Assembly: GCA_964602415.1 (NCBI GenBank)
Contig: CAZRQL010000003.1
Span: 62,001-126,000, forward strand
Length of the DNA stretch: 64,000 bases
Source: CAZRQL01 sp964602415
GTDB taxonomy: Bacteria; Bacteroidota; Bacteroidia; Cytophagales; Flammeovirgaceae
Direction: 5' to 3'
The notes beneath the pieces are model-generated. The model saw only the letters and a list, made by a program, of their open reading frames with translations. It did no database searches and was not told the origin of the DNA. Position numbers and translations under genes: made by a program. Positions 26,093-34,400 of the stretch are shown here, piece after piece; within the stretch, counting starts at the first letter, position 1; the number at the start of each line of letters is the position of its first letter.

Positions 26093-28669
26093 ATGCAAAT
26101 GAACACTTGGATAGGGGATTTGGGGCATTTTTTTGTGGCTTTGTCTTTTGTATCGGCACTGTGCAGCGCGGTAGCTTATTTGGTGGGTAGCAAACAAAGC
26201 GGAAGCAATCGAGCGTCTTCTCTTGTTTTTGCAAGGTGGGCTTTTTATGCCCATGCTTTATCGGTTGTGGGGGTGGTAGTCTCTCTTTTTTATATTATTT
26301 ACAACCATCAATACCAATACCACTACGCTTGGTCGCACTCCTCAAACAATTTGCCGGTTTATTATATGATTTCTTGTTTTTGGGAAGGACAAGAAGGCAG
26401 TTTTTTACTTTGGATATTTTGGCATGTGGTCTTGGGTTGGGTTTTGCTCAAAACAGCCGGAGAGTGGGAGTTTGGCGTGATGGGGGTTTTGGGTTTAGTG
26501 CAGGCTTTTTTGTCTTCTATGATACTGGGGGTTGTTTTTTGGGGCAGTTACAAACTTGGTTCTTCGCCTTTTCTATTGCTTAGGGATGCTATTGATGCCC
26601 CTCAATTTGCACTCAACCCCAATTTTGTGCCCAAAGACGGCACAGGGCTTAACCCCCTTTTGCAAAACTATTGGATGGTGATTCACCCGCCTACCTTATT
26701 TTTGGGATTCGCGCTTACCGTTGTTCCGTTTGCTTATTGTTTGTCGGGGCTTTTTGAGGGCAAATACACCCAATGGGTTAAGCCGGCTTTACCTTGGACG
26801 GTAGCTACTATGTTGGTGTTGGGTGTGGGCATCATGATGGGGGCTTATTGGGCTTACGAAACCCTCAACTTTGGGGGGTATTGGTCTTGGGATCCCGTAG
26901 AAAATGCCGTTTATATCCCTTGGCTTATGGTGGTGGCTTCTATGCACGTCATGCTCGTGTACCGTAAAAATCAAACCGCTCTTAAAACCTCATTTATTTT
27001 GACTATTGCCTCTTTCATTCTTATACTATATTCAACTTTTTTGACGCGAAGCGGCATCCTGGGCAACTCCTCTGTCCACTCGTTTACCGATTTGGGGCTA
27101 TCGGGGCAGCTTTTGGTCTATCTGCTGGCCTTTGGAGTGCTTTCGGCGGGCTTGCTGGCTTATCACTGGAAAAATTTACCCACCGACGACAAAGAGCTAA
27201 GTGCTTACAGCCGTGAGTTTTGGATTTTTATGGGGGCTACGGTATTGGGCTTGGCCTCTTTTCAGGTACTCATACCCACTTCCATTCCTGTTTTCAATGC
27301 CATTGCCTCACAGGTGAATTCCGTTTTGGGCACGTCTTTGGCCAATCAAATGGCAGCCCCTACCGATGCGGCAGTATTTTACAGCGACTGGCAGCTATGG
27401 GCAGGGGTTTTTATCGCTTTGCTATCGGCAACCGGACAGTTTTTTTTCTGGGGGAAAATAGACCCCAAAACACTGTACTCGTCTCTGTCTGCTCCGCTCA
27501 GTATTGGTTTGGTCATGTCAACGGCTATATTGATGCTGTTTTCCATCAAAGATTGGAGGCATATTGTGTTGATTACGGCTTGCTGCTATTCCATTGCGGG
27601 CAACGGGGTCATTTTATGGCGGCTGATGAGCAAAAAAGAGTGGAAACTTTCGGGTGGTTCGGTTACGCATATAGGTCTTGCGGTGATGCTTTTGGGGATT
27701 TTGGCTTCGGCGGGCTACGATAGGGTTGTATCTTTGAATCGTTCCGGTTTGCTCTACAGCCGTGAGTTTAGTGATGAGTTGAACAAAGAGAATGTGCTGC
27801 TCTACCGCAACGAGCCGCGCAAAATGGAAAACTACATGCTTACGTATTTGGGGCCAAGGATAGAATCGCGTGATGTTTCGGGCTACTTAGACAAAGAAAA
27901 ATTGTTTTTTATTGGGGAATATAAAGCCGTAGCCAAAGAAGACATCGCTCTAAAGGGTAAAACCCAAATCAAAAAAGGCGATACCATTCAGGTTTATGAT
28001 GAAAATACGTATTACGAAATTCGCTATGATGACATAGAGAACAAACGCAGTTTTGTGCTTTTCCCTCGTGTGCAAGTGAACCCGCAAATGGGCACCATCG
28101 TATCTCCTGACATTAGCCACTTTTGGAGCAGCGACCTGTACACCCACATTTCCAGCATACCCAGCCCCAAAGATGAGACTTCATGGTCTAAGCCCGATTC
28201 GGCTTTTCTTGCCTTGGGCGATACTTTTTTTGTCAATGACTTTGTGTGTATTTTTGACAATGTGCTGCAAACCAACGAGCCTGTTTTGGGTTTGCAGCAG
28301 GTTCAGGCGGCTGTCAAAGCCAATATCCGCGTGCTGGACAGAGAAAAAACGCATGATATAGCCCCTGTTTTTGCTATCAGCGAACAAGGAATGGTGGCCA
28401 CGCCTCCGGCGGTAGATTTGGGTTTGGGAGTTAAAATGACACTGGCTACCATCAACCCCCAAGAGGGCAAATTCCTTTTTGTTACTCAGTCCACCCAAAG
28501 AGACTGGATCATACTCAAAGCCGTAGAAAAACCCCTCATCAATCTGATGTGGATAGGGGTTTTGATAATGGTTTTGGGCATGTCAATTGCAGTCAAAAGA
28601 AGAATCGGGGAAAATAGCTTGGCTGCCAACAAGAAAACAAAGAGCTATCAATCGTTGAAAAATCTGTAA
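26093..28669 (+). CDS. ccmF: Cytochrome c biogenesis haem lyase subunit, CcmF/NrfE/CcsA type
   Basis: A polytopic membrane protein of ~858 aa that presents haem for attachment to apocytochromes c on the periplasmic side. The tryptophan-rich haem site is GGYWSWDPVENAVYIPW. Conserved surrounding motifs are PVYYMISCFWEGQEGSFLLW, NPLLQNYWMVIHPPTLFLGF and GSVTHIGLAVMLLGILAS. About 14 hydrophobic helices plus a large C-terminal periplasmic domain (~600-820) fit CcmF. Two ATGs (26093, 26099) are possible starts. The c-type cytochromes of the cbb3 oxidase (CcoO, CcoP) at the right end of the window are obvious clients. No other ccm genes are adjacent. Confidence 0.9.
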   Translation: MQMNTWIGDLGHFFVALSFVSALCSAVAYLVGSKQSGSNRASSLVFARWAFYAHALSVVGVVVSLFYIIYNHQYQYHYAWSHSSNNLPVYYMISCFWEGQEGSFLLWIFWHVVLGWVLLKTAGEWEFGVMGVLGLVQAFLSSMILGVVFWGSYKLGSSPFLLLRDAIDAPQFALNPNFVPKDGTGLNPLLQNYWMVIHPPTLFLGFALTVVPFAYCLSGLFEGKYTQWVKPALPWTVATMLVLGVGIMMGAYWAYETLNFGGYWSWDPVENAVYIPWLMVVASMHVMLVYRKNQTALKTSFILTIASFILILYSTFLTRSGILGNSSVHSFTDLGLSGQLLVYLLAFGVLSAGLLAYHWKNLPTDDKELSAYSREFWIFMGATVLGLASFQVLIPTSIPVFNAIASQVNSVLGTSLANQMAAPTDAAVFYSDWQLWAGVFIALLSATGQFFFWGKIDPKTLYSSLSAPLSIGLVMSTAILMLFSIKDWRHIVLITACCYSIAGNGVILWRLMSKKEWKLSGGSVTHIGLAVMLLGILASAGYDRVVSLNRSGLLYSREFSDELNKENVLLYRNEPRKMENYMLTYLGPRIESRDVSGYLDKEKLFFIGEYKAVAKEDIALKGKTQIKKGDTIQVYDENTYYEIRYDDIENKRSFVLFPRVQVNPQMGTIVSPDISHFWSSDLYTHISSIPSPKDETSWSKPDSAFLALGDTFFVNDFVCIFDNVLQTNEPVLGLQQVQAAVKANIRVLDREKTHDIAPVFAISEQGMVATPPAVDLGLGVKMTLATINPQEGKFLFVTQSTQRDWIILKAVEKPLINLMWIGVLIMVLGMSIAVKRRIGENSLAANKKTKSYQSLKNL

Positions 28670-28674
28670 AAGGG

Positions 28675-29892
28675 CTATTTTTTCTTTCTTTGCTCTTTTA
28701 GCTTCTTTTGGATATGCTCTTTTGTTTTAGCTCTCAGGGGCTTGGCTTCCTTGTAGCTTGGGTGGCTTCGAGAAGCATGCTCTAAAATTTTGTCCAAGTA
28801 GGGCAAGGCGTACTCGGGTCTGCCTTCTTCTATGTACATTTTGGCTAGTTCGAGATTGGCATATAGGTTGTAACCGCTCTCAAATTCTTTGATTTTCTCT
28901 GCAAACTCTATTGTATTGAGCAGCATGGCTTTGGTTTTTGTTTTGTCTTTGTTTCGGTAACAGTTAGCCAGATAAAAAGCCGCATATCTTCCGCTGATTT
29001 CTTCGTAGCCAAACTTTCCGCTTTGTACTTTTTCCAACAAATCCGACGCGCTTTTTTCCAGTTCGGGATAGTAGCCTATCATGTAAAGCGCACGCACGTA
29101 GCTTCGGTGAAAATAAGGATTGTTGGGGCTTCGTTGGTGAAGAATTTTGGCCAATTCGTAGGCTTGGACGTGCTTTTCTTCTGATTCGTAGACTTTCATC
29201 AAATAGTGCTGGGCTTCGTAGCGCGAGTAAAAAGACTCTTGGGCGGCGCGTTCAAGTAGTTTAATTCCGGTTTGCAAATCCCCCTTTTTGAAAAAAAACA
29301 AAACCGGACGCAGGTTGGGGTAGTTTTTTGGGATGTAAACAGAGTAATAGTTGTAAAGCCCATCGCCAAAGAGCAACTCCGGTAAAAAGTCTTCTTCTTC
29401 GCGATTGAGTTCCAAATATTTCAGTGCTTTTTTTCCTTCTGTGATGGCTTTTGTCCAGTTATGCCGCTCTCCGTGAAACCTTCCCCTCAACCCGTGCGAA
29501 GCCGACAAGAAAAAAGAGGCTTCGACATTTTTAGGGTTTTTCTTGTAAAGTTTTTCTGCCAATTCGATGGCGGTATCGCTGTAGCTCAAAAATCGTTGGT
29601 CGTAGGGCGGGGTAGGCTTTTCGAGGTTGGGCATAATTTTCCACCAATTTGAGAAAGCCATCAAAAAATAAGGCAAGGGGTGCTTGGGATAGTATTTTTT
29701 GAGCCACAAAAAACGATTTTCAGCCCGCTCAAACTCATAATCGTACATATCGTCTATGGCGGCAGATATTTCCAATTGGACGGACACTTCGGTCAGTAGG
29801 TACTTGACGCTGTCTATGCCGGGCAATAATCTATTCTGGGCTTGCGCTTTGCAAGCACAACAAATCAATAGTAATAGGGTGATTTTTTTCAA
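28675..29892 (-). CDS. Secreted TPR-repeat protein
   Basis: A 405-aa periplasmic protein starting KKITLLLLICCACKAQAQ (signal peptide). It has several TPR-like helix pairs, for example AIDDMYDYEFERAENRFLWL, YSDTAIELAEKLYKKNPKNV, AKILHQRSPNNPYFHRSYV and EEGRPEYALPYLDKIL. It ends in a lysine-rich tail. Function unknown; TPR arrays usually mediate protein interactions. The only plausible start is TTG at 29892, supported by a -7 box 20 bases upstream. It converges with ccmF, five bases between stops. Confidence 0.75.
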   Translation of the reverse strand: MKKITLLLLICCACKAQAQNRLLPGIDSVKYLLTEVSVQLEISAAIDDMYDYEFERAENRFLWLKKYYPKHPLPYFLMAFSNWWKIMPNLEKPTPPYDQRFLSYSDTAIELAEKLYKKNPKNVEASFFLSASHGLRGRFHGERHNWTKAITEGKKALKYLELNREEEDFLPELLFGDGLYNYYSVYIPKNYPNLRPVLFFFKKGDLQTGIKLLERAAQESFYSRYEAQHYLMKVYESEEKHVQAYELAKILHQRSPNNPYFHRSYVRALYMIGYYPELEKSASDLLEKVQSGKFGYEEISGRYAAFYLANCYRNKDKTKTKAMLLNTIEFAEKIKEFESGYNLYANLELAKMYIEEGRPEYALPYLDKILEHASRSHPSYKEAKPLRAKTKEHIQKKLKEQRKKK

Positions 29893-29912
29893 TTTGCTTT
29901 GAAGAAATTTCG

Positions 29913-29920
29913 CAAAATTA
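29913..29920 (-). promoter_or_regulatory. Putative -7 box of the TPR gene
   Basis: TAATTTTG on the minus strand, 20 bases before the TTG start at 29892. It supports this unusual start codon. Confidence 0.4.
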
Positions 29921-29976
29921 GTGTAAGTCTTTGATAGAAACGAGCATACAAGAGTATATTGTCTTGCAGAAAGGTT

Positions 29977-30864
29977 CTACTTTTCACCTATCCAAGTTTT
30001 TATGGCCAGATGGTCGCTGCCCCACAGAGAGAAAGTTTCTGTCTTACAGTAATACAAACCGCTATCAATCAACACATAATCAATCGGTAAAACAGGTAAA
30101 TTGCTCCGATAGGTAGCCCAAATGCCCTCTCTGGTATCTTTTAGGCCGGTTTTTTGCAAAAAACGCCTCATTCTGCTGTCCCAAGGTACACAATTGAAAT
30201 CGCCCGCAAAAATTCGATTGCCCGATAAGTCATTCAAAAATTGGCTCAAATCTGCCATTTGCTTTACAGACGAACGGTATTTGACATAAATAGAAGGGTT
30301 GCGAAAGTGGGTGGTTACGATAAGGTAGTTCAATATTGTTGCTTTCAAAACAGCTATGCCTTCGCTATAAAACCGCAAACTACCTCGCAAAGGGAATTTG
30401 GAAAAAATAGCCATGCCGTAACAACATACCGAGTCAGGCACAATTTCTATCATCTTGTAGGGATAGTTGAGAAGTTCCAAATCCGCCAACCAACTCTGTG
30501 ATATTTCGTGCAAGATGAGTACATCTGCTTGTTTTTCAAAGATTTCTTCAAGACACCTTTTGCGATTGGGGTTAAACTGGTACACATTGGCTTGTATGAT
30601 TTGGATCGGTTCGGTTGCACAAAATTCCTTTTTGTTCGATGGCCGTACCCAATACACAACCGACAACAATACACAACTCCATACAATAACATTTTCGCGC
30701 CACCGTATGTAAGCAGCCACAACAAAACCTACCAAAGCCCAAAAACCAACAACAACAGCCAAAGACTGAACCAGACAAGCCCAATAGCTGTCCTCAGTCC
30801 ACAAACCCCAAAGGCAAGCTATCCCTAAAAAGACGCACAATAGCCTAACTAACAAATGTTTCAA
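29977..30864 (-). CDS. Membrane-anchored endonuclease/exonuclease/phosphatase-family protein
   Basis: A 295-aa protein with about three N-terminal hydrophobic helices (residues ~1-70) and an EEP catalytic domain. Motifs: IIQANVYQFN, DVLILHEIS (metal-binding Glu), IFAGDFNCVPWDS and LWGSDHLAI (catalytic His). The same layout is widespread in Bacteroidota. Substrate could be a phosphodiester, such as a lipid or nucleic acid, and cannot be told from sequence. The start is TTG at 30864, overlapping the TGA of DUF2911 by four bases (TTGA), so the two are coupled. Confidence 0.82.
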   Translation of the reverse strand: MKHLLVRLLCVFLGIACLWGLWTEDSYWACLVQSLAVVVGFWALVGFVVAAYIRWRENVIVWSCVLLSVVYWVRPSNKKEFCATEPIQIIQANVYQFNPNRKRCLEEIFEKQADVLILHEISQSWLADLELLNYPYKMIEIVPDSVCCYGMAIFSKFPLRGSLRFYSEGIAVLKATILNYLIVTTHFRNPSIYVKYRSSVKQMADLSQFLNDLSGNRIFAGDFNCVPWDSRMRRFLQKTGLKDTREGIWATYRSNLPVLPIDYVLIDSGLYYCKTETFSLWGSDHLAIKTWIGEK

Positions 30865-31391
30865 GGCTTAAACAGTATGGGTACACGAATAGCCGAAAAG
30901 TCCCAAATCAAGAGCAAATCCGCTCCTTCGGGGGTTGGCTCAAAGGCAAAGGTGAGTTTTTTGAACTCTTTGGGAACAGACTGACGCGGCAGTTTGAGCC
31001 TAAACAAGTCATTTTGAGGTTTGTAGGTTAATAAGCCACTCATGCCCACGTCGCGGTTTACTATCAATGTCCATTCGGCGGTATCGGGAATGGTAAAAAT
31101 GGAGTACGTGCCCGGGGCGACTTTATATTTATCAATCACAACTGTGTCTGAGAGGGTCAGCTCTGTGGCCTCGTCCGCGCCCGTGCGCCAAATTTTACGA
31201 TAGGGGATTTGATAGCCAAAAACCCACTTTCCTGTTTTTTCCACTTGTCCATAGGTAACTTTGAGGTAAACCCTGCCCTTTTTGAGGCGAGCCATCCCCA
31301 CGGGGGCTGAGCGATAGACTTCAAAAGCCTGAGCTTGAAGTTTATCTGACACAATACATAAAACCAATACCAACCAAAACAGCCTCATCAT
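30861..31391 (-). CDS. DUF2911 secreted protein
   Basis: A 176-aa protein with a signal peptide (MMRLFWLVLVLCIVSDKLQA). Family hallmarks: VYLKVTYGQ, IPYRKIWRTGADEATEL and VAPGTYSIFTIP, with WTLIVNRD. The DUF2911 family is common in Bacteroidota and has no established function. It overlaps the EEP gene downstream. Its ATG also overlaps, by four bases, the stop of a 34-codon frame upstream that may be a remnant of a former operon partner. Confidence 0.85.
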   Translation of the reverse strand: MMRLFWLVLVLCIVSDKLQAQAFEVYRSAPVGMARLKKGRVYLKVTYGQVEKTGKWVFGYQIPYRKIWRTGADEATELTLSDTVVIDKYKVAPGTYSIFTIPDTAEWTLIVNRDVGMSGLLTYKPQNDLFRLKLPRQSVPKEFKKLTFAFEPTPEGADLLLIWDFSAIRVPILFKP

Positions 31392-31492
31392 TTTTTGCTT
31401 ATCAGACGCTGTGCAAAGGTATAGAGTACATTGGTTTTGGCCTCGGCGGAGATAGCGATTTTCGAGGGCTTATTTTTCTTTTCTGTCCCCAT
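31388..31492 (-). pseudogene. Short frame overlapping DUF2911, possible tail of a gene displaced by the restriction island
   Basis: A 34-codon frame beginning ATG at 31492 inside the last codons of hsdR and ending in an ATGA overlap with DUF2911. Its ending (SAEAKTNVLYTFAQRL and a short lysine-rich tail) looks like a genuine protein C-terminus, not random sequence. The stop/start overlap is typical of operon neighbours. I infer a leftover of the gene that stood upstream of DUF2911 before the island arrived; a small real protein is the alternative. Confidence 0.3.
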
Positions 31493-34400
31493 TTTTCACC
31501 AAGTCTTCTGCCAATAGTTTGGCTTGGCTGATGACCGTATCCACCGCTTTTTCTTGTAAGTCTGGCGGATAACCATATTTTCGTAAAATCCGCCTGATGT
31601 TCCTACGCAAGTTTGCTTGCACACTTTCTTTAATAGTCCAATCTATGGTCGTGCTGTTGCGGACAGTTTTTAAAAGTTCTTGGGCTATGTGTTTTAGAAT
31701 GTCGTCACCCAAAACGGCTACTGCGCTGTTGTTTACCTCCAATGCGGTGTAAAAAGCATATTCTCTGTAATCCAATCCCAATTGTTCGCCACGTCTGTCG
31801 GCTTCTTTCATTTGCTCGGCAAAGGGGATTAGGACTTTCTCCAAAAACTCTACTGTGTCAATCATTCCGTTGTGGTAGCGTTTGATGGCATCTTCCAACA
31901 TTTCGGAAAATTTCTTGCTCTCTACCAAGTTGATTTTTGTCCGCTTCTTGATTTCGTCTTTAAGCAACTTTTTCAATAACTCAACGGCTAAATTCTTTTG
32001 TGGCAAGTCTTTCAGTTCTTGCAAAAAGCGTTCGTCAAGAATTTCAATATTGGTTTTTTTCAGTCCTGCGGCATCAAAAATGTCAATTACACTGTCGGCT
32101 GTGATGGCTTCTGAAATGATTTGCTTGATAGCGGTTTCCATTTCTTCGTCCGTTTTGCCGCCTTCGTTTCGGTCGGATATTTTTTGCAAACGGGCTTTTA
32201 TGGACTGAAATAGAGCCACATCATCGCGTATTGCCATTGCCCGCTCGTGGGGAACGGAAATCGCAAAGGCTTTCAACAGGTTTTTGGTGTTTTCGGTAAA
32301 ACTCTGTTCTCCGTTTTCCTGACTGAAAATGTAATCCACGATAACGAGTACGTATTTCAACTTCTCTTCAGCATTAAGCGTGTAGAATTTACGCCAATCA
32401 AAATGTCTTAATTGATAATCTATTGCTTCGTGCAATTCTAACATTTTGGCAACTGCCAATTCTTGGTCAAGTGTCGGTTTGCCTTCGCCACCGCTTGCTG
32501 TGTAGTCGGCTAAAGCGGTTTTGAGTTCTTGTGCAATGCCTAAATAATCCACTATTAGACCGCCTGATTTACCTTCTGTAAAAACTCGGTTTACTCTTGC
32601 TATGGCTTGCATTAGGTTGTGTCCACGCATTGGCTTGTCCACATAAAGGGTATGCAAACAAGGTGCATCAAAACCTGTAAGCCACATATCACGAACAATT
32701 ACTAATTTTAAAGGGTCGTTCGGATTTTTCAGGCGGTCGCCAATCGCTTTTCTTCTGGGCTTGTTGCGAATGTGGGTTTGCATATTGAGCGGGTCGCTAC
32801 TGCTTCCTGTCATAATTACTTTTATCGTGCCTTTATCATCGTCATCTGAATGCCACAAAGGGCGAATTTTGATAATGGCATCATAGAGTTCCACACAAAT
32901 TCTGCGGCTCATACACACTATCATTGCTTTGCCTTCCAAAACTGCGTTGCGTTGCTCGAAGTGGTACACCAAATCTTCGGCAATTTTTTGAAGTCGGTTT
33001 GGATTGCCTACAATGGCTTCTAATCGTGTCCATTTGGCTCGCATTTGTTGGCGATTGCTTAGTTCTTCGCCTTCGGTGAGTTCTTCAAAGGCTTCGTCAA
33101 GGCTTACTTTTTCGTCTTCTGCAAAGTGGACTTTTGCCAAACGACTTTCATAGAAAATCGGAACGGTCGCTTTGTCTTCAACGGCTTGTTGAATGTCGTA
33201 TATATCCACATAGTTTCCGAAAACGGCTTGCGTATTTTTATCGGTGGTTTCTATGGGCGTGCCTGTGAACCCTATAAACGTGGCATTGGGCAAAGCATCA
33301 CGCAAATGTTTGGCAAAGCCATCTATAAAATCGTATTGGCTTCTGTGGGCTTCATCTGCTATGACTACAATGTTTTTTCGTTCGCTTAGTGCTTCGATGT
33401 CTGCACCGATATATTCTACACTTGGCTTTCTGACCACCCCGGTCTTCGACCACCCCTCCTGAGGAGGGGAATTTACCACCCCTTGCCCCTCCTGAGGAGG
33501 GGAATTTACCACCCCTTGCCCCTCCTGAGGAGGGGAATTTACCACCCCTTGCCCCTCCTGAGGAGGGGAATTTACCACCCCTTGCCCCTCCTGAGGAGGG
33601 GAATTTNNNNNNNNNNNNNNNNNNNNNNNNNNNNNNNNNNNNNNNNNNNNNNNNNNNNNNNNNNNNNNNNNNNNNNNNNNNNNNNNNNNNNNNNNNNNNN
33701 NNNNNNCCCCTCCTGAGGAGGGGAATTTACCACCCCTTGCCCCTCCTGAGGAGGGGAATTTGGCATAAACTTCTGAATGGTGGTAAACACAATACCGCCC
33801 GAAGCTACTTTCAATAATTTCCTTAATTCCTGACGGCTTTCTGCTTTTTGGGGTTCTTGCCTTAAAAGTTGTTGGCAATTGGTAAATGTTTCGTGCAGTT
33901 GTTCGTCCAAGTCGTTTCTATCGGTCAAAATTACCAAAGTCGGATTTTCCATTCTTGGTTCTACAATGAGCTTGCCCGAAAAGAAAACCATACTCAAACT
34001 TTTGCCGCTTCCCTGTGTGTGCCAAATTACACCGCCACGCCTGTCACCAAAATTCCCCTCCTTTGGAGGGATGCCCTTTAGGGCGGGGTGGTTCTTTGGT
34101 GTCTCTAAGGCGGGGTGATTATGCAACATTTCCATTACAGAACCCATATTTTTCATAACATCCACAACAGGAATGTGAATTACTGTCAATCCTAAGGATT
34201 CTAAATATGCGTCCCTTGCAGCATCATATTCTTGTTTGTCATCGTGACTACTGCCGTCAATTTCTATTACTACATTACAGTTAGTGCAATAAAAATCCAC
34301 AATGTAATTACCTATGATTTTTTGTCTGTCAAAATCGTATCCTTTGAATTGTTTGTTTTTAACTTGATTCCAAAATAATACTTCTGATAAGTTGCCTGCT

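Noticed and set aside
33606..33707. Frameshift mutation in hsdR at the array
   Set aside because: The shift coincides exactly with a 100-N placeholder gap, and the flanks are in the same protein order. The frame difference is an assembly artefact.
33430..33760. CRISPR array
   Set aside because: Repeats are directly adjacent with no variable spacers, the unit is a coding palindrome and no cas gene is present.
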